Shown here: positions 53,076-63,388 of the stretch, in pieces
How positions within the stretch are numbered: the stretch's first letter is position 1
Layout of the letters: the number at the start of each line of letters is the position of its first letter
Assembly (NCBI GenBank): GCA_036873135.1
Contig: JAPTYO010000009.1
Location: 39,014,756 to 39,078,755, forward strand
DNA length: 64,000 nt
Direction of reading: 5' to 3'
Source of the DNA: Clarkia xantiana subsp. parviflora
Lineage: Eukaryota; Streptophyta; Magnoliopsida; Myrtales; Onagraceae
Position numbers and translations under genes: made by a program
The notes under the pieces: generated by a model
What the model saw: only the letters and a program-made list of their open reading frames with translations
Databases searched by the model: none
Told to the model about the DNA's origin: nothing

Positions 53076-53863
53076 TGTTAGGTTATAGGTTTCAGGTCAA
53101 CGAGTCGCCGGCCTAAATCCTATTCCTCACTGGTGAACTAGCGGATCCTGTGTTTCCTGAGTTCGGTCGTTCTGATCCGTATCCTTCTGCCCTTCTCCTT
53201 CTCTTCTCGACGTGCCCTTAAGAGGGGCAATATCAAGCACGGAGGGGGGGTGGTGCTTGATGTACCCTCTCCGATGCTTAAGTCAGTACATTTCTTTCTA
53301 GAGAGATAAAGCTAGAGAGATGTCAGAGCTAAATTGCACAATTAGCCAAGATGATCAAATGAATGGTGGAAAGGTTGTATTTATAGGCAACGGTGTCATT
53401 AAGGTGGCTTAATGACATCGTTAACCTTTAAACACAATTAATTAGCCCTTGATCATATAATTAGAAACTTAAAGCACGGAGAGGTCGGCGGAAATAATCT
53501 GAGTGTGGGAGTCGGAAAATGGTACCGGGGCCCTTGGGGGTGGGGAGAAAATCCGACCCCCAAGGGTAGGGGTTGGGTGTGACCACCCAACCCTTCCCTA
53601 GGGGAGATAGGGTTGGCCAACCCTATCTCCCCTAGGGGAGATCGGGTTGGCTGACCCGATCTCCTCTAGGGGAGGTCGGGTGTGGCCACCCGACCTCACC
53701 TAGGTGAATTTGCCGCGGTCCGGATGAGTATTTTTGCCTCGTCCGGACCGTTGGTGTTTCCACGGGGTGTTTGGGTCGAAGTTTCGATTTATAATCACTA
53801 ACGGGGTGATCGAAATGAAACGATTTGGAAGTCAACGGGTTCAAATTGGGCGTATATCCATCA
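53076..53863 (-). repeat. 5' LTR of F (788 bp)
   Basis: Plus strand TGTTAGGTTATAGG ... TATCCATCA, then GAGAG. Conserved block (reverse of TTAAGCATCGGAGAGGG) at 53265-53281, TATA box (minus) at 53378-53385, hairpin ladder at 53531-53705. It preserves the uninterrupted site into which C inserted in the other LTR (GTTAACCTTTAAACAC, about 53420-53435). Confidence 0.93.
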
Positions 53864-55918
53864 GAGAGGACAACTACAGATGAATATGGTAGTCTGTATG
53901 ATTTGGACAATGTGAAACGAATGTAATAATTTGTTCCACCAAGAATAGGAGTAGGTTCTTTGATGATCTCAACGCGCATGTGGTGATACATTCAACCTTG
54001 GTAGAATGGGGTTGAAGAAGACTTCAATAGCGACCAAACAATGTTACAACTTGATATTCCTTTGCATCCACCACAGTGGAAGCAAGGATGCAAAAGCAAG
54101 AAATGTTTCGGTTGAATGTGATGGTCTTCTCTCTTTTCATGGATTTTGGAGTAGAACCCGCATCGGATCTTCAGAATGAAAGGTCAACATGGAAAAGATG
54201 TATATGGTTGTCTGATATTGACAGGACTCAATGAACTTGAGATTAAACAAGTACAGTAACCAGAGAAGTAAAAGGGAAACCTTCTCTGCTCACCATACTA
54301 GGTTCGAATGAAGTCGACAATGATCTGCATATTATAGAGAGAACTTGACCATAAAGGTCTTATACGATAATCCGGTGGGTTAAACTATGCTGATAAAGTA
54401 CGTCTCAAGTACGCCTCGTAGGTCATGTGTATGAAGCGGTAAAATGTTTTATACAGACACAGATCATTTGACGTGATTCACTCATGAATTTACTCAGATG
54501 TTATGTTTAACATGGCTTAAAGTTCTCGACTATCTATGCGACAATCATGGATCAAATACGCGATCTCCAGATCAAGAACCCTACCATTTTCATTTATCGT
54601 TCGTTTGAGTTACTAATATTTTAGTTATTTCGAGATTTAGATTTATTGAATAAAGTAGTTTCCGTTCGATTTGAAATGTGATCTACTTGTTAAAATTAAT
54701 CGACCCGATTGAGAGGATCGATCCAAAAATAAATTTTGGCCAGGTAAGAGTGGTCGAATGAAACGAAATGATTCACGTACTCTGTCATCTCAGTCAGCAC
54801 GACCAAGCTGAACTGTATAAACCCATCGATTGCGTAGCTAGATCGAATAATGTAACTCTTTCTTTATTATTAGTACTCCATTGAATGAAATAAAATGTAA
54901 TGATGATCATGTTTGAAACCGATTGGATTAAATTGGATTAAATTCAGAAATGAAACGATTATACTAAGGAATGGAACCTCGATAAAATTGCGCTATGCAC
55001 AAGTGGACCTCGAAAGACGGAACACATCGTTTCTAAGTACGAGTTTAATAATGAAGTGTTTGAATGATGATGTGCTGAATTTTCGTTTGCATTCCTTCGG
55101 AAACAACTTATTGATAACATTTACATCGGTAAGAAGTAGGCTTCGAAAGCTACTACAACCTTGTAAAAGTATCAACTGATGCATAAGGTGAAAACCTAAA
55201 ATACTCATTTCAGATATGGAATAAAATCTCTGATAAGTTAGCCAACAATGAAGGATGAAGTCGGTTAAATGATTTTCCTTCCATAAGCCTTGAACGATAA
55301 GTCAGGCTAGGCATTCAAGTTAAAAGACACACTTCAAGAAGCAAAGTTTGTATTTACATAATGTTGGAGTCATTCTATCAAATGTTCCCTATGGGATGAT
55401 GAAAGATGATTCACATAAATATAAAACTTTGTTCCATTGATATCGGTAAGGTACGTCGCCATTAAAGCTGAAGGGTGATAATGAGTTAAATCATATCACC
55501 ATGCGACATTAATTTGCGCAATAAACACGTATTTAGGAAAAGAGTAAGTCAGTTACTCTTAGAAAATACTTGTTTAAAGCTTGATTTATAAAATGGTGTC
55601 GTGGTCGAACATGAGACATTACATCACTAAGAGGGCGAATTTTCCATATGCATGAACAGTTTCAATCAACGTAGTCATGATCAAAACGGAGCAGAATAAC
55701 GATGACAATCAGGTCCCACTTAATTCGAGTGGGAGAGATTTGAACCAACAACTCAAGTGAATGAAATGGTAAATGATAATGGGGACATTTTCATAGTAAA
55801 TCCAGTGGGAGGAATAAACCCTACCACAAGTAATCACTGTTGCTGTTGGGACGAATCAAGTCGAACCTGATGGTCAAAATTGTTGAACCAGGAATAACAC
55901 AACTACCTATATTACCCA

Positions 55919-57775
55919 TTGTTCCCAGTGGGAGTGATCCAACTATACTTGGTTCCTGATCCTAGTGATCAAGGAATGCATCTCGGAAGTAAAACCCCGA
56001 GACCAAGAGGTTGCAATAGGAAAGTTATAGGTCAAGGTTCTAACACTGCTGTTGTTCCTAACAGAGACGATGCTCCGATCAGAAGAATTTTTCCGAGTGG
56101 GATGATTATTCCCAATAGAAATGCTTCTACGGTAAGAAGCGTTATTCCGAGTGGGAGAAAATATCAGACTAATAAGTGGGACTCATAATGCCTAGACAAG
56201 AGTCAAAGGCAAGTATCCCATTGAACAAAGTGAAACCCCGCTCAAACTGTTGGCAAGCACTGGAAAGACCTCAAGTGGAGAAATGGAAAGAAATAATAAA
56301 TGAGAGAGATCGCCTAAATGAAAGCCATTATAGTCTTTAGTTGATTTACCTGCTAAACACAGGGGCATAAGGATAATGTGAGCCCTTAAAGAAGGCTCAC
56401 CACTGATGGAAAAGGTCGAACAACCTTACTTACTGCGAAAGGACTTGCCCAATTCACGGAGTGGACTTTGATAAGAGAAACTCAGTGACTGTGTGTAAAA
56501 CCACGGTTATGGCCATTTATGGTCCTGGTCGCAAGTCTCGATCTAGAGCTGCACCAAATAAATGTTGAGACCGCAATCCTCCACGGAAACCTAGAAGGAA
56601 GAGATCTACATGGAGCTACCAGAGGGTTTCATTACTCCTGGTAACAAACGTAAAGTTTGTAAACTCCAAAGCTCTATCTACGGTCTTAAACAGTCATTTC
56701 GGCAATGGTACCTCAAATTCCACGGGAAAATCGTAGGAAACAGGTTCGTGATTCTTCACGTGGATCCGTGCGTAGGTCTAAGTATATCATCTTAACCTTA
56801 TACGTGGACGACATACTCATTGCTGCAAACGACGTGAGTTTCATGAACAAGTCAAAGGCCTGGTTAGCATATGTATTTGAGATGAAAGACACGGGAGAGG
56901 CCACGTATATCTTGTGCATTAAAATTGCTAGAGATCGGGCTACCCAGAAGTTGTGTCTATCTTAGGAAGCCTATATCAACAAGTTGTTGAAAAGTTTCAT
57001 ATTACAGGATGCCAAACCCGTGGATACGCCGGTGGTATTTGGGTGCGCACTGTCTAAACGTGACGGCCCCAAGAACCTGTCGGAGCGTGAATAGATGAAG
57101 GGTGCATAATATTTAAGCATAGTTGGTATTTTGATGTACGCCATGCAATGCACCCGTCCGGATATCTATTACGCTGTGGGCCTAGTACCAGGTTTCTAAT
57201 CAGAACCTGGCTATCAACATTTAAAGGCAGTAAAACGAATAATTCGTTATATGAAAGGTACAGCCGACTATGCTCTGTGCTATGAGGGCGGGAAGTTAGA
57301 ATTGACCGGTTACAGTGACGCCGACCATGGTGGCGATCTGGATGATCGTAAGTCCACCACATGAGGAGTATTTCTCCTTGCTAATGTCGTCATTTCATGG
57401 ACGAGCAAGAAGCAAACCTGTGTTGCGCTGTCAAAAATGGAATCAGAATTCGTTGCTCTCTCTAAGAATGCACAGGAAGCAGTCTGGATGAAAAGGCTTC
57501 ATACTGCGTTGCTTGGTGGTGACGTTGAACGTAAACCTGTAAAGGTGTTCTCCGACAGTCAGGCAGCTATTGCGGTAGTTAAGAATCCGAAGTACCATAG
57601 TAGGACCAAACACATTGATGTGAAATATTTCTATGCTAAATCGATGGTAGAAGACAATATAATCACTTTGGAATACTTGTCCACTGATAATATGATTGCG
57701 GACCCATTAACTAAGCCACTACGCAGGGAAATATTAGAAAAGCATGTAGAACTGCTTGGATTGCATAGGGTTTAG
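55919..57775 (+). pseudogene. E: decayed Copia reverse transcriptase and RNase H
   Basis: Fragments in several frames. 55919-56188 carries PSG motifs like D. 56610-56795 has ELPEGFITPGNKRKVCKL and IYGLKQ. 56795-56965 has YVDDILIAAND. 57437-57775 is a clean RNase H end (MESEFVALSKNAQEAVWMKR, VFSDSQAAIAVVKNPKYHS, KHIDVKYFYAKS, ADPLTKPL) ending in TAG. Stops and frame changes lie between. No integrase or Gag is recognised upstream. Confidence 0.88.
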
Positions 57776-58952
57776 AAATGGCATGTATCTTTGATAACAT
57801 TTTGATATTAGAAAGTTACATTTTTTAAGCGAAAGAATTGCAACTGGGTTTATGATCAATCGATCATAATTTTTTGATTACATCAAATTTACGGTCTATA
57901 AACTGACTCATAGGAGGACGCAATCTTCTGCCAAAACTCTGTCGAATATGGGCCTTACCTAGTCACACAGGTACGGTCGTCTTGCGATGGAGGGAGGCCT
58001 CCACTATGCAAGGCTGGCTAAGAATTAGGGGGATAAACCTGATTGAGCAGAATGATTATCTATAGTCGAAGTAACTCGACGTGATTCTCGTTCTGCAGAT
58101 CGTTGTGCTGAACTTCGTTCGTCATAAATCCACATTTTGGGCCGGATGAAAATCTGTGATAGCATGATTGACATGTCCCATTCATGTTGACTCAAAAGGT
58201 TCAGGTATGCTATCAACGCATGCTTCATACTACGCGTGCCATGTTCAACCACGGGGTCACCGCTCAGTTGTGCTAGGAAGGAATCCTCGTGATTCTGGCG
58301 GGCGCAAACTTCTTCACCTCGAGCGTGTGATTAATCCCGAGAGCCTTAAAAGAGGCACTCGAAGTATCCTCATGGACACAGAACTCGTGCCTAAGGTCAG
58401 GCTCAATGCTAGCTTCCCGGCGTAAGAGCGTAGTGCTGAACTAAAAGGCCCAGTGACCACGTCTTTGGAAACTGGTTGGGTTTGACTAATGGTATGAGCG
58501 ATGGGGATGGTCAAGTTCACCTGTAGTTCACCGATTCTTGTATTCACTAGGTGGCCACCAGCCGGATATTAGTTGAAGGTTGTGAATACTTGTACGGATG
58601 CCTTGGAGAAGTGTTCCTATGTGGAAACTAGGCAAATGGAGAATTATCAGCTGACCTAGGATATAGCGCGGTACAATATATAAATGTTGTTTATAATAGG
58701 TTGATTAGAGAAATGGGAATCAACGTTCCGCGGACGCTACAATACTCCTAACAGATGAGTAGCACAATGCCCGTCGTATCCGCCGGTCGCACGGCAAACC
58801 TCATATGAACTATTCGAAAGCAAGGAGCAGATCGAAGGAGTGAAATGTTGATGCAGATTTGGACGACAATACATTAACAGGCACCCTCCCATTCCAGCGA
58901 GTGGGAGCTGTAAGCATATAGTGATGGACGGCGTAATTGGTAGCCCATAATA
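57776..58952 (+). other. E: 3' untranslated region
   Basis: About 1.2 kb between the pol stop and the LTR; short frames on both strands have no recognisable product. It ends in the polypurine-like tract GAGTGGGAG. Confidence 0.6.
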
Positions 58953-59470
58953 TGTATAGTTTACCTAAGGAAATTAGGTATATGTCACATTAGGTAATTG
59001 GGCCTGACCCATATCCCAATTGACATGGGTGGCCCAAAATTGAACCTCCACAATTACATAGGCCGGCCGAAATATAGAGAGGAGGTGAAGTGGAATTTTG
59101 TCCACTTTACTCCTCCTATAAATAAGAGGTGTCAGGGATTTTTAGGGTAAATCATAATTCCCTCACAAGAGAGTTTTGGAGAGAAAAATCCTCTTACCAC
59201 ATCACACTAGTTCGGCCGAACCCCTTACCTCATCGAAGGTGTGCCAAATTTCTTTCGAGCAAACTCTCCAGAGATTTGTCCCTGTGCCAAGAATCGATCA
59301 GAGGCTTTTCTGTGGAGCTGCACCACGTAGGGCTTCTCTAACAAGAACCTCTACGGGTCCCGACCGGAGAATTGTGAACTCCCTATCGAGAAGATCTTGG
59401 GTCTTTGGATCATCTTAAAGGTATGTGTGAAACTTCCGCTGCATAATTGATATTACTAGCAGGTGCCTGT
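58953..59470 (+). repeat. 3' LTR of Copia E (approximate ends)
   Basis: Starts about TGTATAG and resembles the D LTR: TCACATTAGG, GACATGGG, GGCCGGCCGAA, a TATAAATAAG promoter box at about 59118, GTGTGCCAAATTTC, and TCCCGACCGGAGAA. The right end is uncertain by some tens of bases because no second LTR is available. Confidence 0.65.
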
Positions 59471-59568
59471 TTTGGATGACTTGTCTTGTGGTAGAGCCTT
59501 ATTTGCTTTCTTTATGTGGCTAGATGCTTGAACTTCTTATGAAGTTATCATGTAATGATTTATATATA

Positions 59569-59826
59569 GGGTTAACAGGTCTTTTGTTCCATGATGTTTG
59601 ACCACTTTTGGGTGTCAATTCCCCCAAATTTGAACAAAATTGAAAGTTTAAGGTGGATCACGTGACTTGCACATGTCACTTAACGAAAAAAAATGGACGG
59701 AATGTAACGATCGGACCAAAACTAGATAAATCTGCAAATATATGGTACCAAAACTAAGCCAAAAAAAAATCATGGACCAGAACTCAAAAGTGGTCTAACA
59801 TCATGGACCAAAAGATATGTTAACCC
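59569..59826. mobile_element. MITE-like element with about 42-bp terminal inverted repeats (258 bp)
   Basis: Left end GGGTTAACAGGTCTTTTG...GACCACTTTTG (59569-59610) matches the reverse complement of the right end (59785-59826) at most positions. No coding capacity. Internal sequence has further GGACCA repeats. Flanks are AT-rich (TTATATATA and TTTATAAAC), so no clean target duplication can be asserted. A Mutator- or hAT-derived MITE is possible. Confidence 0.65.
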
Positions 59827-59883
59827 TTTATAAACATGCAACCGTTGTCATATATTTATAGTATTGTTGTTGTGTTTTGCTGA

Positions 59884-60370
59884 GAGGGTTGCCCTTGTGG
59901 GTCTTCCCTTTTCATTTGGAAGGGTTGCCTTGTGGGTCTTCCCCTTTTCATTTAGAAGGGTTGCCCTGAGGGTCTTCCCCTTTTCTTCAGAAGGGTTGCC
60001 CTTATGGGTCTACCCCTTTTCATTCGGCAGGGTTGCCCTTGTGGATCTTCCCCTTTTCATTCGAAAGAGTTGCCCTTATGGGTCTTCCCCTTTTCATTTG
60101 GAAGGGTTGCCCTTATAAGTCTTCCCTTTTTCATTTGGAAGGGTTGCTCTTATAGGTCTTCCCCTTTTCTTCGGAAGGGTTGCCCTTAAGGGTGTTCCTC
60201 TTTTCATTTGGAAGGGTTGCCCTTATGGGTCATCCCCTTTTTATTCAGAATGGTTGTCTTTATGGGTCTTTCCATTTTCATTTGGAAAGGTTGCCCTTAT
60301 GGGTCTTCCCCTTCTCATTCGGAAGGGTTGCCCTTATGGATCTTCCCCTTTTCATTCGTAGATGACACCT
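59884..60370. repeat. Tandem repeat of H, about 37 bp per unit
   Basis: About 13 units of GGAAGGGTTGCCCTTATGGG then TCTTCCCCTTTTCATTC. It follows the H polyprotein stop (60545) in the position of the arrays in F and the Tat elements. Long frames here (for example 59864-60118) are repeat translations. Confidence 0.93.
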
Positions 60371-60544
60371 TCTCTTTTATGAGTGATGGTGCATTTCTTC
60401 TTTCCTCATGTGCCCTGAAAAGCATCTAGTTCATTTAGTCGTATCGCCAGAACTTACATAAGAAAAGTCTAAATGGAGTCGGAGGATCTCCTTCAAGTAC
60501 TTATGCTTAAACAAGAAAGAAAGATAAATGAGATAATCTCCACT

Positions 60545-61381
60545 CTAGGTGGGTTCGAACTCTAGTTCCTTAGTTGCTATTTCCTCATCGAGACGTCCTG
60601 CATGGATTTCCTCCTCAACCTCCAACCGAAGGGCTAGGCACTTGTTGGTGCTATGCCCCCAAGTCTTATGATATTCGCACCACTCTTCCACTTCCGTTCC
60701 TAGAAAGACCCTCGGTGATTCCAAAGGTGGAGAAATTTGATCATAGAAAACCCTCTCATACGGCTCTTCCATCTCAATTTTGAGAGGTGTGAAGTGGACA
60801 GTTCATCCATCAACTAGCCTGTAGTATGCTGTCTCATCCTCCTCTTCATTTTGCATTGCTTGGGATAGTCTCTACTTGAATTCTTCCACCAACGTTATGG
60901 TAGCGATACCAATATCCCCTCCAAAATACTCCTCAGTGTCCCTTCTCAGATGCCTAAAGAAGGCTCTTACGAACTCATTCTTGGTGATTTTCAAGTCAGA
61001 TGCTGTCGTTGCTAGCCGCACAAAATAGCTTCTTATCAACTCGTCTCCCTTCTATTGGATGCCATCCATATACTCATGATTCTGGCTTATCACTCTCCTC
61101 TTTCTCTTCCTTTCTTTCTTTGCATTCAACTCTTCTATAAAAATGGTTTGTTCATGACGCTCTTGCCTCTTCCTTTTCCTAAAGATGTCTTTGGCTGCAT
61201 TTAGAAGGTTGCTTTCTGCCCCCTTTACTATGCCCAACAGTCCCTTCCATCCTTGTCCGACTCCTCTTGTAGGTTTATCCTTTGGTGCCTGTGTGAATGC
61301 TATAGGTAACCCCTGCTGCGCCCTTCTCCTCATGGCATTCAGGTAGCATTTCCTGAAAGTTGATTGGTCTCCTAACACTTT
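60545..61381 (-). pseudogene. H: post-protease linker, second Gag half and second zinc motif
   Basis: Reads RKCYLNAMRRR (as in F and the Tat elements), then a Lys/Arg-rich linker. A Gag C-terminal half follows (SYFVRLATTASDLKITKNEF then VRAFFRHL), then TVHFTPLKIEME, and WCEYHKTWGHSTNKC with the full C-x2-H-x4-H-x4-C motif. The stop TAG is at 60545-60547. In-frame stops lie near 61040, 60875 and 60803. No reverse transcriptase. Confidence 0.82.
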
Positions 61382-61559
61382 ATGCCATTCGGTGTTTGGA
61401 ACTTCATATTTTGTTGCACAGTGGATGAAACTATTCGGTTTAGGTTAATATTTGTGCGGCCTAGTATCCCGTTATGCGTGCCTAGTTCCTCCACCACTAC
61501 GAAGGTTACCTTTAGTTGGACCTGCTCTCATCCTTCGCCAAAGGTTACCGGAAGGGTTA

Positions 61560-61844
61560 TTATTCCATGAGGAAATGTAGTTTCTCCGCAAAACTCACCA
61601 GCGAAAAGTTTACGGGCTTGAGGTCCCGTTCTGTCCTTCTGATTTCCTTCACCACATCGATATGAAGAATGTCTGTGGAACTACCCCCGTCCAGCAACAT
61701 TCTTTTCACATCGTATTCGGCAATGTCCATTGTGATAACCAACACGTCATCGTGTGGGTATACCACATACTTTAGATCCTCGTCTGAAAATGTTATCTTC
61801 ATGTCCTCAACTGGCATTTGGAGTTCCAAATACGGGCATCTCAT
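61560..61844 (-). pseudogene. H: protease
   Basis: MKITFSDEDLKYVVYPHDDV then LVITMDIAEYDVKRM and active-site LLDGGSSTDILH (about 61680). It matches the F protease closely. The frame breaks after FSLVSF, where relatives read GFSG. Confidence 0.85.
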
Positions 61845-62154
61845 TCACTTGGGCTACATAAACCTCTCTTAAGTTGAAAATCACTCTACCCGCTGCCATG
61901 CCACCATGGGTTACATTGATAGTTCGTTTTCTACTTGGTGGGGATGGGAAGTCCTCCATCTTTTCTCTTCCCTTTCCTTTCGCAGTGGGTTTTGCTTGGA
62001 GACTTATTTCTCTATTTCTTTCATCTTTAACAAAAAAATTTAGCATACCTTCTTGGATGTAATTCTCTATATCGCGCTGCAGATCGAAACAATTATCAGT
62101 GTGGTGCCCATTGACATCATGGTATTCACGCCATTGTTCCATATTGTTTCCCAT
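61807..62154 (-). pseudogene. H: zinc region before the protease
   Basis: WREYHDVNGHHTDNC (first Cys changed to Arg), then a basic linker and RTINVTHGGMAAG, the segment conserved before the protease in all Tat elements here. It overlaps the protease fragment in a different frame. Confidence 0.82.
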
Positions 62155-62296
62155 TCTTCCCTTCCTTTTTTTAGTTGGGATTCTCTATATCGCGCTGCAG
62201 ATCGAAACAATTATCAGTGTGGTTCCATTGACATCATGGTATGCACGCCATTGTTCCATATTGTTTCCCATTCTTCCCTTCCTTTTTTCAGTTGGA
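62062..62296. repeat. Tandem duplication of about 118 bp in H
   Basis: 62062-62179 and 62180-62296 are near-identical copies of the zinc-motif region (ATTCTCTATATCGCGCTGCA...). The second copy has a one-base loss, putting it out of frame. Confidence 0.9.
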
Positions 62297-62299
62297 TGA

Positions 62300-63388
62300 G
62301 TCCATAAGTTGAGTCTCTTCATTTCTTGCAGTATTACTTAGACGTCCCTTGTGAGAGGGGTGAAAACAATGTTGTGGATGCTTTGGGGTTTTATTTGTTC
62401 GCTGGCCCTTGGCCCTCCTTGTGGAATCCATGCCTGCCTTCTAGGTGGTTGTTGTGCTTGTTGTGACTTTCCCTTTACTAGCTTTTTGTTGTCTGGTGTA
62501 AGGACTTCATTTCTCTTTTTTTTTTCGATTTGATCGTGAACTTTCCAAATCGATATACGCCTTGACCCTTTCAGCCAGCTCCCACAATTAGTTGATTGGT
62601 AACACTTCCACATTGTCAGCTAGTGGCGCCCCTCGGCGTCCCAAGTTTCTTATGAAAGAACGCACGATCTCCCCCTCCGAGAGCTCTGGTGCTATTTCTG
62701 AGATATTCTAATTGAATCTTGTATAGTAACTTGCCAGAGATTTATCAAATCCTTGTCTCACATCATCTAGGGCTGAATCACCCTTCAAAAGTTGTCTATC
62801 TCCTAGGTGTTGCTGGATAAAGTTGTCTTTCAAGTCAGCCTATGAAGCAATTGATTCCTGAGGTAGACTGAAAAACCAATATGAGGAGTTTCCTGAGAGA
62901 GTTGAGGGGAATAGCATTGCGTAGTGATCCTCATCAAAAGTTCTTTCCAGAAGCGAAGTTTCATGCTTTTGAATGTGTTGTATTGGATCTCCTTTCCCAA
63001 CGTAGTCAGGTATTCAACGAGGTGCCACATTCGGTGGCATCATGACATGGATAAGCTCTTAAGTGAAAGGATGTGAAGCCCTATCCCTTAGCCTGTGCAT
63101 GGCTCATCCCTTGGAATCATTTATCTTCTTAGCTATGAAGTCTTCTATCTCCTCATTCGTGAGGGCCAGTGTAGCCATGTTCTGTTGTCTTTCAGTCAGG
63201 GGTCTAGCATACCCTTGGGCAGCATTCGCCTGGTAATTGGCATTCCTTCTGCTGAGAATACTCCCTTCCATGGTTCTGCTCACTGTAGGATTGGGTGTGT
63301 GCATGTTGATGTCCCCACATTGACCTTGGAGGTGATACCTGGTATCTTGGCTGCTCATGCCTTAGGTTTTCCCTCATACGTTCCTTGA
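62300..63388 (-). pseudogene. H: first Gag domain
   Basis: Pieces reading LTNEEIEDFIAKKINDSKG, GKGDPIQHIQKHE, SYWFFSLPQESIAS, LLKGDSALDDVRQGF, SYYTRFN, EGEIVRSFIRNLG align with F's first Gag domain. Several in-frame stops and frame changes. The N terminus is cut by element I. Confidence 0.8.

Larger units (their letters stand above)
20714..53863 (-). mobile_element. Element F: non-autonomous Tat-related LTR retrotransposon (gag-protease-gag2), split by C, B and G
   Basis: LTRs at 20714-35900 (interrupted by C) and 53076-53863, with duplication GAGAG on both sides. The primer-binding site is TGGCGCCGTCCGTGTG (53058-53073), and the polypurine-like tract is the reverse complement of GACTCGGGGGCATG at 35901-35914. 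Without its insertions F is about 9.5 kb. It holds a sense polyprotein with Gag, protease and a second partial Gag, and an antisense spliced ORF. No reverse transcriptase, RNase H or integrase is found between the LTRs. It must borrow these enzymes if it moves. LTR block TTAAGCATCGGAGAGGG and the primer site tie it to A, B and G. Confidence 0.9.
53864..59470 (+). mobile_element. Copia element E, main part with 3' LTR
   Basis: Continues from 20713 across F. 53864-55800 is non-coding and matches D in reverse. A decayed reverse transcriptase and RNase H follow (55900-57775), then about 1.2 kb without a gene (57776-58940), a purine tract GAGTGGGAG at about 58903-58911, and the 3' LTR from about 58953. 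The 5' LTR is outside the window. Confidence 0.8.
59827..63388 (-). mobile_element. Element H: decayed relative of F (gag-protease-gag2), ends not seen
   Basis: Minus-strand coding remains with the same order as F: Gag, zinc region, protease, second Gag half, second zinc motif, then a tandem array in the 3' region. Protein identity to F is moderate, so it is a separate family. It is cut on the right by element I at 63388. The left LTR is not identified; E may have inserted into it. Confidence 0.75.

Noticed and set aside
57054..57362. Minus-strand 102-codon frame in E
   Set aside because: It lies opposite the RT to RNase H coding remains and shows no motif.
59864..60429. Several plus-strand frames rich in FPFSFGRVAL
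   Set aside because: They are translations of the 37-bp tandem repeat in H and have no independent gene support.
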